A DNA stretch of 64,000 bases from Massariosphaeria phaeospora. Lineage: Eukaryota; Ascomycota; Dothideomycetes; Pleosporales. The notes under the pieces are model-generated. The model had not been told where the DNA came from, made no database searches, and worked only from the letters and a program-made list of their open reading frames with translations. This document shows, one piece after another, positions 33,971-44,416 of the stretch (positions are counted from its first letter, which is position 1; every line of letters starts with the position of its first letter). The translations under genes and the position numbers were made by a program. The DNA lies in NCBI GenBank assembly GCA_011032825.1, contig JAADJZ010000010.1, positions 1 to 64,000 on the forward strand, read 5' to 3'.

Positions 33971-36904
33971 ATGGACCCCACCCTCGGCTTCTCCTGGGGC
34001 AAACCTAGTCTCAGCGGAGTTAGGCTACAAGCCTACGCTTCTCTCCTCAGCGTCCAAACCAACGGGCAAGTCGACGAGCGTCTCGACCCCAGGAATACCC
34101 CCACAGATGGCGAGGGCGAAGACAATGTCGATGGCGATGGAGATTCCGTTGCCGCTGGTTCGCTCGCTTCCTTCGATGCAACGCGGTTGCGCGAGGCGTT
34201 CCAAGACCGGGTAGCAGAGCTCGTTGCGAATGTGAAAGGTGGGCAGCATGTCGCGGGAACTATGTTCGTTAAGACGGCGCAGAGCTTGACGCTTGTAGTC
34301 GCGAAGAACAATGGGATTGAAGGTCGTCGAGACCGGAGGTTTTTGGAGCGTTTGCAGGAGCGGTTGAGGGAGGTGTCACGGACGCAAGGTAGGCTCGCTT
34401 GCTTCCTCAATACAACTCCATGGCAGTTGTCAGTTGTGATAAGTCTAATATGTAATGTCAGCCGGATGCGATGCTGGGAGTCGAGATGCGCTCTGGAAAG
34501 ATATCCTGCAGCACTGCGATGCGCGGATCTGTGAGTGGATTGCCCAATTCTGCGCCGATACTGCGAGTTTCGCGCATACCAACGCCGGGAGGGATGCAGG
34601 CGAGCTGTCCATCCAGAGGCTGCGGAGCTCCGTGCGAGCCGTTTACGACGCATCTGCAAAAGAGCCGAAGTCGGTGATAGTCGACACAGCGCATGTCATC
34701 TGGAAGACATGGGGAGAGGAAGACTTTACTGCTGCTTTCTTCGGCCATCAGGACTCTGGGCGGAAGATATGGGTTGATATTGGCTTTCTGGGTCGTTTGC
34801 GGACAACGTATAACGTGTTGGTCCGCGCTATGGAACGTCTAGATGAATTAGGGGACGTAATGATCCAACCGTTAACATGGCCACGACGCCGGAGTAGAAA
34901 GAGATGGGATGAAGCATATAACGCCTGGACTTTGCGCGAGACATTTCACTCGCTGGGAATTCCCTACACCGATGCCACTGTGAAGGAAATGTGTGGTGCC
35001 ATATGGAGCAGGCATACACTTACCAAAAGGTTTGACGAGATCCAGAGGAAGGCCCCTCAGGTCCATGTTGAGATGCAGCTGTTGCTCTTTGGTGCTCAGT
35101 TACACCCCGTTGAAGCTAAACCATCGAGCTATATCGGATGCAGCAAACGGAGTTGTTTTCTATGTTGGAAATTCCTGGGCATTCACGGCGGATTCCGGAC
35201 GCGTGCAACCCACGGCAAGATTTACCACATGTGGAGTATGCCACACGTGGAAGGCGTGCCTGAGCAGTTGCAAGCACTAGTTGTTCGTACCCTGGATTCT
35301 GTTGAAGAGAGTGTCCTGGTACAGCTTAGCATGAAGGAGCATGGACTGCAATTAGCTAAGGAGTCGACGGTTGGGGGCTCCTCGATTGAAACAAGAGTCG
35401 GTTTCGGAGGAACGTTTTCCACAATGCAACGGATACGGGACCATTTGTTGATACAATGGCAGTCCGCTCAAGCCCCGAGGATGAATGAAACGTAAGCGTT
35501 CGTACGGTTCCTTGTGGAGTCAGCTAACAAGTCAGTCCCGACGATTCGAACATCCTATCCAAGAATCCCTACGAGCAAAACGCCTTTGAAGCCACGGATA
35601 CCCTCTTATCTGCCACCCCTAAGACCGAACAAGCAGAGGAATGTGGGTGGTGTGACTTGCCGACCACGAATCGCTGCCCCCACTGCCGGAAACACTACTG
35701 CAACCCAACCTGTGCATCCAAACCCCTTCACCACCTTTTCAAATGCGGTGGTCGCACGCTCACAACCGCAGACTATCTTCTGCGTGCCGTACTGGCCGAC
35801 GAGATTCCTGACGATCCCCAAACCGTGGACGACTATGGGTTCAGTCGTTGCAGGACGTGGAACGAAAAATCCCATCTTTTGGGACTCTATGGCGGAATGC
35901 TGAAGTACAACGTATCAAGCCAACAGATGGATGACTGGAAGCGAAGTGGTACTCTGGTGGACAACATTGTGAGTTACTACATGGCGATTCCAGAAGATTG
36001 TCGAGGAGGCTACTTTCCGTGGTTTCAAAGGCACAAGTTCTTCCTCGAGGACTCACACGCGGAGGATCCAGATGAATCGCAAGGTGACACGCTCGTTCTT
36101 ACTGCCATTAGCAAGGCCATGGTTTTCTTGCAGCCCGAAGACCAGAAAAGGTTCCCGCGGCTAGAACCCATCGAGAAGCAGCACGCTTTTCTCTTCTTTG
36201 CCATTGCACGTGAGAGTATGCATCCGATCCCGACAGACGACCTGTGGTACAACTTCGGGTTTTGTGCCTGCAGAGACGAGCATGAAGAGAGGCGGCTTGG
36301 AGGCTTATATGCTAAGCTTGTGAGCGGGAACAAATTCTGGAAGGACTACAATACGAGCCTCGGAGGGAAGATTCCTGGTCCACAGGATACACCCGCGGCG
36401 AATTTTGAAGAGTTCTGGAAGGCGTATCGGGATGGAAATCTTGTCGCCCTAATGGACAAGTATGGGCTTTCCCAGGATCGAATACAGTTCCACCAACTGG
36501 AAAGTTTCCTAAGTGAACCCGCAGGAGCCCCCCATCCACCTGTGTGGGGGCTCAGGAGATATTTCGAGCTTGAAGGCGTGCACGTGGACGGTCCTGCACA
36601 TGTTTTGACAGCCGCCCATGCATATGGTATCTCGTCGGATCTGAGTATACGGGAGAGGATGCAGATGATAGCCTTTTACAAGCAATTGTGGCAGACGCTT
36701 GACTGGGATCCAATGGAGATGGAAGAGGCAAGGCGGAAAGGAACGTTGATTGAACACGCGCAGAGCTATCTTCAGAATATAGAGCAGGATGTTGTGCGAC
36801 AACTAGAGAAGTTAAATCTGCCGCAGGAAAATGTCTCTAGGTCAGTAACAGGACCTTTCAGAATAGTCGAAACTTGGATATGGGACCGGATCGGCTGGCG
36901 TTGA
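33971..36904 (+). CDS. OTT_1508-like deaminase fused to a MYND zinc finger
   Basis: Three exons: 33971-34388, 34462-35491, 35536-36904, with introns of 73 and 44 bp that keep frame, giving 938 residues. The middle part has the features of the fungal OTT_1508-like deaminase family: VHVEMQLLLFG (His341, Glu343) and GCSKRSCFLCWKFLG (Cys371, Cys374), the zinc-ligand and proton-shuttle residues of the cytidine deaminase fold, then THGKIYHMWSMP. A MYND finger follows at about residues 519-553 (CGWC…CPHC…YCNPTC…HHLFKC). A helical C-terminal region of about 385 residues has no assigned domain. Such deaminases are predicted nucleic-acid or nucleotide editors with unknown targets. The gene is intact, unlike most neighbours. 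The exact first ATG is uncertain. Confidence 0.8.
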
Positions 36905-38207
36905 ATTGAAGACTGCCAACAGGCGAAAAATAGGTGGATTGTAAGTTGGTGAAGCCCAAGTGCTGAGGTTGCTACATGGAAGATTAGAGCGGGCGGATGG
37001 GGAATTCATTAGCGAATAGAGGCGGAATACCAGAGTTTTTTCAGCACGTTATCTGCATGCTCTCACCCTCAGACAATGGCTCAGATTGGACTGTTTGACA
37101 TGATATGCTGTTTAGGGCAGGACTTACGCTACCTGGTGGGGGCTGAGCCACTGTCGACAAGTCGAAGTTGAATCTCTAATGATAGTTTGGAACGACACTT
37201 GACTTTGAGAGACTTAGCGGGCCAAATCGCAAGACGTGGCAGAAAGTATATTTAGCAAGCACTATCCATAAGCCTTCCAGGACTTTCAAAACTCTTTCAA
37301 GGAAATAGCTTGAAAGTATCAGGGCATTGGGTAGGCCTTGTGCATATTAGCTGGATTACCACGGGCGATAATAGTCGTAAGGGAAGTTTGGTTTTGTAAC
37401 TAAGCCGACTACGCCAGGCGCTTCATAGACCTGGAAAGCCTTAACGCGATGGTGACTGGAGGTGGGAAGGTGCTGGCAATTTCCCTACGGCCCTACGGGA
37501 CCAAGCATTGTCCTAGTGCCTTGCTGCACGTGTGCTGACAGGACATTGCTATTCTGATTCAGGCAGGTGGGGTGCACCCTTTTGCGGAGGGGAAGGCGGA
37601 GATGGGAGAGAAGCACGAGAGCAGCGTTCAGCGCAAGGTCGGCATCAAGGAGCAGGCGGGGTGCACTTCGTGGAGAGTAGCGAGGCATCACCGGTAATAG
37701 AGAACTCCACATATCGCGACTCGAGGCGCGTCTGCTTCGTCAAGGCGCGAGGCGCCTGCGTGTCACGCTCAGAACGTTTGCGCTTCATTATACCGAGGTC
37801 GCAAATAATTGTAAGGCCGTGAAGATGTGTTGGTGCGATGATGAATGTGTGTTTGGTAGTTGTTGACAGCTGCTCAAGCCGAAAACAATGGTACGGGCGT
37901 CTACCGGTAGGTACGGTACGGTACCGGTACAATAACCTACCGAGGTGACCCATAACACCCCGATTCTGGCTCAGCAACTTCCGACATCCGGCAACCGTTC
38001 CTCGGCGCCTACTTTCAGCATATTCGCTTCAATCGAGTTCTCGCTCGGTTGATTACTCGGTTCGTCCATATCCGTTTCGTAGGTCGAGAGCTGGTTGTGG
38101 CGATTTAGTGGCGAGTCAATCAAGGTGGTAGAAAGCCGCAGGTTTTACCACAAGCCGCCCACCTGCGCGACTCCTCAGCGCAGTCACAGTGCGCGAGCAG
38201 TCTTAGA
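36905..38207. other. Intergenic
   Basis: No gene supported. At 37896-37935 there is a dense run of overlapping GGTAC/ACCGGT palindromes (ACCGGTAGGTACGGTACGG and similar). The rest shows nothing clear on either strand. Confidence 0.4.
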
Positions 38208-38864
38208 ATGGTGTTCCTGATGCTGAATCTCGCAGCTGGTATGTATACATGTCATTCGACATATCGCGAAAGCGAGAGCTGATTTTCTACAGAACTGCGT
38301 AATCGCATCTACTACGCCGCGGCCATCTCAGAAAAGCCAATCTGTATCTCAGAAGCCAAAGCCGGAGAGCTCGAAATCGAGGACAGCCAACAGGTCACGC
38401 CCCATGCTGGTCTGGCGGGTACTTGCAGGCAAATTCGACACGAGTACCTCAGCGTCTATCGCAAGGAAGCATGTATCGTGGTAGACTGAGACAAGATCAC
38501 TGCCTAGGTGTCCTACTTCCTCGGTGATGCTAAGTGCCCCATCTTTCGGCCAAAAGACCTGCATATTGACCTTCCTACAGTCGAATGTCCCGACAGCGGC
38601 ACAGCTCCGCCGGTAAATCTATTTCCGTTATTGTCTTTGCAAACCGTCGCACCGGACATGTCTATTCGCTTTCACGCGTACAGCTCGTTTCCTGAAGAGA
38701 TGCGACACCGGCTCCTTGACAGCGAACTCGAGGATTTGAATCAACTGTTTGGAAACCGCCATGCTCACTGGCTCGAGGCGATCACTGCCGCTAGGTTGGC
38801 GAGTATCTTGGTCTACCGGGAAGGTCACAAATGCGGTGAGATGCGTCGGCGATCCATGCGTTGA
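38208..38864 (+). pseudogene. F-box-like/LRR-like fungal protein relic
   Basis: ATG 38208, a short exon ending in AAG, then a 50-bp intron (GTATGT…CTACAG, about 38241-38290), then LRNRIYYAAAIS, the hallmark start of a large fungal family of F-box-like proteins (usually L-PAELRNRIY), and GTCRQIRHEYLSVY, the usual second motif. Stops TGA and TAG occur at about 38488 and 38503. The frame then resumes (SYFLGDAKCPIF) to TGA 38862. It is either a pseudogene or has an extra intron over the two stops. These proteins are usually single-domain and of unknown function. Confidence 0.5.
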
Positions 38865-39883
38865 GAAGTGTTTGCCATGCAGAGGGGTCGGCTTCGCAAA
38901 TTGTCGTGTCAGATGCGGTAGCTCATTTAGTGCCTGGATATACCAGAGTCATAGGAACAGTGCGAACAAAGCACCAACCACAACGAAGCAGATTGCCGTT
39001 AATTTAATTGCAAGTTATCTCTGAAGTTCAAAGTCTCACATGAAGTACGATCCAATTTCTGAATTTCTCTATCTCTGTTGAGGGCATTAGAGTAAGTGGT
39101 ATATTGCTTGATCCATCTCTTTCTAGACTGAGTCACTCATCGCACGGTCCAGTTGCTACAGTCTTACCATATCTGTCTTCACGTAGTTACAAATGGGCGT
39201 ATCAACTCTTCCACCTTGTAAATGCAGCAAGACACTTCTGGCAAGGAGACTGCGGGGTAATACGTTGTATCACCAGTGACGTGGCAATCTCAAGTCGCGG
39301 GCCCTACCGTTTGGATCAGACTAGTTTCGTGGAGAAATTTGAAAAAACAACATCAAAAATTCACAGAAGATCAGCTATTGTACGCAGCTAAAACTCTTAT
39401 GGTCGGGTAGCTATAGAAAGTGATAGGTGTGACCCAGCCGATCAAACATGTGCACTAGAGCTCGGCGTAGGAAGCTGCGGCTGTCGCTGCTGCAAGGTTC
39501 AAGTCGGCATCCTTGTAATCGACGTAGTAAGCGGGCGTTCATGCACCCCTTTTTTCTGGAACTCAGCACAAGCAGGGAGTGTGAACTACATCTCAAGTGA
39601 GTCACGGTTACTGTATCATTGTATATGATCGCTTGCTGAAGCTCACTCGATACAACAACCTTCTTCCTCACTACTGCTCTGCCCTCCTATATCCGACAAA
39701 ATTGTAACGGTTTGGGCTTGCCCAGACCTACTCTAGTACGAGTTGGGATAGCTCATGTACGGCTATCTATATATGTAGCTCACCCCACCTTAGGCAGTCA
39801 ATTCAGCGCAGTTCCTCCCCTCTCTCATCCTCTAGTTGCACCGTTACAAAAATCTACCTCAGTTCACAGCCAACGCAGAAGCC
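38865..39883. other. Mostly gene-free; carries the second copy of the duplicated fragment
   Basis: Plus frame 39104-39391 reads SYKWAYQLFHLVNAARHFW, then CGVIRCITSDVAISSRGP, and is the counterpart of 29203-29362. It is open for 95 codons but starts with a non-ATG codon, so it may be an exon or a fragment. Nothing else is recognisable here. Confidence 0.35.
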
Positions 39884-40337
39884 ATGCCTAAGACCGGCCA
39901 AATCTACTGGGTCTATTCATTCAAGGAAGCTTCGAGCATGGGCTTCCATACTACTCTCACAGGACAAGCGTGGGGTCATATGGTGCTCGTTCTTGGTCCC
40001 GTATACCCTCTCGACTATGGAAAATCTCGACGCTGGCGTATCATGACGGTATGCAATAATCAATCTCGCCAGAGAATCGCGGCACAGACTGACCTGGTAT
40101 TTCAAGATCACTTCACAGGAAAAGGATTGCAATCACTACGTTCCCTTCTTGCCTATGCTGAAACAGCAGCATCACCCTATGCAGCTCAAGCTGGCCGACT
40201 GCCGAGTATTTGAGAAGAATTCATATCTACGTATCGATCAGGAGTACGAAATTGAAACAGATGGCTTTAGCGAATATGTTCATTACGTGCAGTCCAAAAA
40301 CATGACGAGATTGCTTCGGTGGCTTGCAAGCACTTGA
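39884..40337 (+). CDS. Small conserved-looking hypothetical protein
   Basis: ATG 39884, exons 39884-40048 and 40119-40337, joined across a 70-bp intron (GTATGC…TTCACAG), giving 127 residues. The join restores one frame (RRWRIMT then EKDCNHYVPFLPML), which supports the model. The protein reads MPKTGQIYWVYSFKEASSMG, then GQAWGHMVLVLGPVYPLDYG, and ends DGFSEYVHYVQ…LLRWLAST. There is no signal peptide or membrane segment. The H-M-V-L-V-L and N-H-Y segments could be part of a small alpha/beta fold, but I do not recognise the family. Confidence 0.55.
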
Positions 40338-41408
40338 TTAAATAGCTTGGTAGCTTGGTAGTTCAATCAACCAAAAGCTCTCTTCATCAACATGTTTGTC
40401 AATAAAACCTAATGCGTTAGGCTTCATTGACTTGATTGTTAGTTTTGATGTTATAGATACCTACCTACATGCCTACCTTATCTTACCTCCAAGCGGCCGC
40501 GCGGGGACGCACTCCTCCTCATCTCTAGCCACCTGCGACGCGCACAAAAGGTCGAGCACAAGGAAGCCGAAGAAGTAGCAGAGAAAATCTGCAGCCGGCC
40601 TGGATCACTTGAGTAACTTTATACCAGAGAGTTATCGGCCCCTTGCCAAATCATCCCGCTCGTCGCTAATGGAGACGCCGAGGTGTTCAGAGTGGAGTAT
40701 TGGAGATAGTGGCTCGCGGCAAGCCCAATTTCAACGCAGACCGACATTGTACACGCAACGCCATCCAACACTGGGCAGAACTGAACCCAGAACCCCTCCT
40801 TACCTCATCCATACCCATTGCGGAATATTCTCGCCCGCTAGACAATGCTCTACACCGTTTGTCAATAGCGGGAACCGCTCGTCATGTCCAAGCACGGACA
40901 CCATCCAGCTGCCAGGATCGTCGGCGGCGACAGATGTGGGTAGGAACGCGTAGTAGACTTTGTGCGTCGGGCGGCGGTTGTGACGCCAGGCTCGATGAGG
41001 CCGGAGAGGTGGGGGAGGCGGTCGCTGGCTGAGGTGGCTCGCGCGCTGACAGAGGCTACGTCGATGGCTTCGCGCTGTGCGGGCGAAAAGTGTGACCAGC
41101 CTCAAATGTATACGGCAGCCTCCATCGTTTGCCGGTACAACTGGGCTGCGAGTGTCATCGAATATGTTTATGCTGACTAGGAATCATGACCGAGGATTTA
41201 CTAATCTTCACAACAAAGTGAGGCGGTTGCAGAGGAGACTTTATTACATAGGTGTCTAATGCTGATTGGCCCTGTGACCATCGTACAGTGTTACACAACA
41301 TGCAAACCCCACCACCGGCTTGACCAAAACACCAAACATCTTGTGCATATCTCATCGTACCAAGCAGTGTACAAATCTCTCACTTCACACACATCCGGAA
41401 CTCAGAGC
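40338..41408. other. Intergenic, no supported gene
   Basis: Short frames exist on both strands (for example 40800-41105 minus), but none has a domain or good start context. 41300-41408 is probably the 5' leader of the BTB gene. Confidence 0.35.
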
Positions 41409-42413
41409 ATGGCTACCGACACATCAGTTCCCATAGCTGCAAATGGCGACGTGTACCTGCTAGTCGGCCCAGACTCAAAGCGCCTTCGCGTCTCTTCACA
41501 AATCCTGCGCAACGCCTCAACATACTTCTCCAACTTATTTGGGCCAAACTTCGCCGAAGGCCAGAACCTAAGCAGTGGCGACCCAAAAGAAGTCCCAATG
41601 CCAGATGACGACGCACGTGCTGTGGAAACGATCTGCAACATTATACACTTGCAGAACGACGCAGTGCCGCTAGGTCTGGCTCCAGTAGAAGTTTTCGAAA
41701 TCGCGGTTGCGGCGGACAAATTCGATTGCGCCTCAGCTGTGAAGCTCGCGAGCATTCTTTGGCTCAAGACGAGTGGGACGGAGGTGCAAGTAGTTTCGGA
41801 ACTGGCACATCTCATGGGCGCGGCGTACATACTCGACAACGGCGATGCGTTCGCCGAGATCACGCTGGCGATGATGATGCGACATAAAGAGTCTTACCTC
41901 CCGCTTGCAGAGTACTTGCCCAACTTTGTGCCGTGTAAAGTACTTTGTACGTAGTGCAGAAGAGCAAATACGAGGCACAATATCTGACTTTCGCCAGTCA
42001 TGCTCGAAGAGCGACGCAACAAGCTGCGCGTCACGATGCTCCAAATACTCTACGACACCGCCACAGACGCAGGCCTGGGAAACGACGGCAGCAATTGCTC
42101 GTGCGCGTGGTCGGGACGGCACCTCCTTGCACACACGAAGCTCCTGAACGAATACAATCTTCAGCCGAGGAATATCCCGGATATGACGGTAGCGCAGGTC
42201 ATCGAGAAGATGGGTAATATGCATGATCCGGTTGTGCCACAGGCGCGGGAGCCGTGTGAGTACCGTTGGCATTCGAGCCCTAATTACAGGGCTAGCCGCG
42301 GAAGATCGCTGAAGAATGAACTGGCGGAGGAAGGCGGGCTTTGTATAGACTGTGTGAAGTCGGGCGACAAGGGAGTGAAAATGGAATGCAGAAAGAAGCA
42401 CGAGGTGCAGTAA
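41409..42413 (+). CDS. BTB/POZ domain protein
   Basis: ATG 41409, exons 41409-41934 and 41998-42413, with a 63-bp intron (GTAAAG…TCGCCAG), giving 313 residues. Residues about 10-110 form a BTB domain: GDVYLLVGPDSKRLRVSS, then ILRNASTYFSNLFGPNF, then a loop with GDPKEVPMPDDDARAV and the helical ICNIIHLQND…EVFEIAVAADKFDC. The region behind reads as the usual BACK-like helices. BTB proteins form dimers and often act as adaptors for cullin-3 ubiquitin ligases, and this fungal type is abundant and poorly studied. The C-terminal part ends with CIDCVKSG…KMECRKKH, a few Cys/His that could bind zinc. The splice join LPNFVP-FMLEERRNKL fits related proteins. Confidence 0.75.
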
Positions 42414-43404
42414 AAGAAACTGGTGGGGTGATGCTGCTGCTGTGAGGATGTGCAAAAATAGCGGGCGGGATTTCGAGTTCATTAGTGATACGAAGGAAAA
42501 GGGTACGCACAGTTGGAGACGAAAATATCGAAATGTCCACAGGTGATTAACACCGTAAGTGTATAGTTTGTGCTCCATGTGACTTTAGTCCCTACAAAGG
42601 CCTCTATTTGATACTCTCGCATGTCGCGTTGACCTTCTTCGTACTGCGATACGTCGAACTTCAGTCTGTTTCTCAAGTCACTGGCTGTTCGCATATTCCT
42701 TCATGCTGATCTCACCGAGCTCAGTGCTCTTCATTTGATGGCAGCTACAAGCATTCATTAGCTCTCGTGGCAAATCAGATATTAAGGGAGAGACTTACAC
42801 CGAGGTGGATTTTGAACAAGTTGTGAATGAGCCTAAGCGAGTGTTCTGGTACGTGGTCACGTAAGCTCGCTAAAGCTAGCCTTTTGGGTGCGACCCCGCA
42901 TGTCGACGCGGATAAATTCGGACACCACTTATCACTGGACTTCAGCATCTCCCAAGCTTTGAGGTGTATACATGCTAGCTCAGCTATGTTTTAGAGCCAC
43001 CGGGCTGTTACAGGCTAGATGTAATCATGCTCTTACAGGGCTGTAGAGTTATCGCCGTTCTGAGGTGCCCTGTAAGAAATGATTGACAGCACAGAACTTG
43101 TAGGTATTTTTCTAGTTGCACGATAGGATTTTGGGGAGCAAATCTAATAGAGTCTTGTCATTATCTCGGATGATGTGTACAGTAAGGTTGGCGCGTTGAA
43201 AAGATATACACATCGAAATTTTTCCTGCGCGGCGGGTTTTCCTGTTGGCAGGGAGGGATGTTACAGTACGAAGAATGAGCTAAATCCATTCAGGTTATAA
43301 CCACAGAACAATGTGGCAAGATGGCCTAAACGGACTCTCAGCTGCTTAAAGCCAGCGCCATTTTATGCCATTTCATAGCCACTATGCGCAAATGAACTAG
43401 CCGT
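42414..43404. other. Intergenic, no supported gene
   Basis: Nothing recognisable. AT/GC content is average. Confidence 0.4.
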
Positions 43405-44416
43405 TTGAGACTTGTTCGACGTCAACGCCACAGCACTTCTTATCAAGAATCCATGCTCTCTGTTGTACACCTTCATTCAGAGACTATCAATATATGGTCA
43501 TATCTGCTTGGCACCTTATGGTTCTGCACCAGCGCGGCGCGCTTTGCGGGCACCGCCACGAGCCTTTCATCTACGAGCGCGGCCGGAATCCTCATTTTCC
43601 TGAAAGCAAACGCATTCTGCTTTGCTTGCTCGACGCTCTATCACGTCTTCGCAGACCATGCTGAAGCGGACTCTTGGCTGCGACTCGACCACCTCAGGAT
43701 TGTCTGCGCCATCTGGGCCTCCTCAATGTCTTTCGTAGCACTCTCATCCGGCTGCCACCCCGGTGAGCAGTATGTGTACATGGGTTTAGTGACCGCAGCC
43801 GCTGCAATTTGTTCTTATCGACTCTTAGGCAATTCGCAGCACAATTGCTCAGAGCGACGGAGCCGTATTAGCACGTATGTTGAATGGACTCTACAGCTAG
43901 CTGATGATAGGATCAACACGTCATAGGCAAGGAGTAGAGGTTTGTACGGTGTACACAGCGTACGGAGAAAGAAAGGGTGATACAAAGATATTCTTGGTGT
44001 TGCATACTTTCTATCTACGTGCTGATGGGACGGAAGACTCTGCAACTGCGCACGGGCATTACGTAAGGCAAGCTTACATAACCCGGAGCCGCACAGAGTC
44101 TCAACCGTACTAGGTACGGACAATGTATGTAATTTTAGGTAGCCTAGCGGCTCTTCCTGCATTTCGCTGCTGGTATCTTGGTGGAGACTTCGGCCTCGTA
44201 ACTGATTTCGGCATCATGGTCATCATCAATGCATCAGGAGGCGATATTTACGCAACTCACCTGTTGGACAAAGCGATCGGGATGAACTTTGGTGTGCCAG
44301 ATCCGAGTTACCTTACTATGCACGTCCTGGCCGTAGTCGGAGCATTGTTCTATGAACAAGGTCTAATCTCAGTCCATCGAGACTCGCTAAGCAAAGGTCT
44401 TACGTTAAGTGCATGA
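43405..44416 (+). pseudogene. PAQR/HlyIII-family membrane receptor relic
   Basis: The plus frame from about 43405 reads TSYQESMLSVVHLHSETINI followed by WSYLLGTLWF, then FACSTLYHVFADHAEADSW, LRLDHLRIVCAIWASSMSF and further hydrophobic segments. These are the conserved Ser, His and Asp positions and first membrane helices of PAQR (adiponectin-receptor/haemolysin III) proteins. The last helices appear at 44123-44416: MYVILGSLAALPAF, then MVIINASGGDIYATHLLD and MHVLAVVGALFYEQGLISVH, including the conserved His of the last helix. Between them 240 bp (about 43880-44122) do not encode the family; this is either an unusually long intron or an insertion (GTATGT occurs at both edges). No ATG fits the family start. 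It is probably a broken copy. Confidence 0.6.

Noticed and set aside
34033..34659. Minus-strand frame of 208 codons opposite the deaminase gene
   Set aside because: Shadow of the conserved plus-strand exons; Arg/Ser-rich with no motif.
41733..42578. Minus-strand frame of 281 codons opposite the BTB gene
   Set aside because: Antisense shadow of the BTB exons and their intron.
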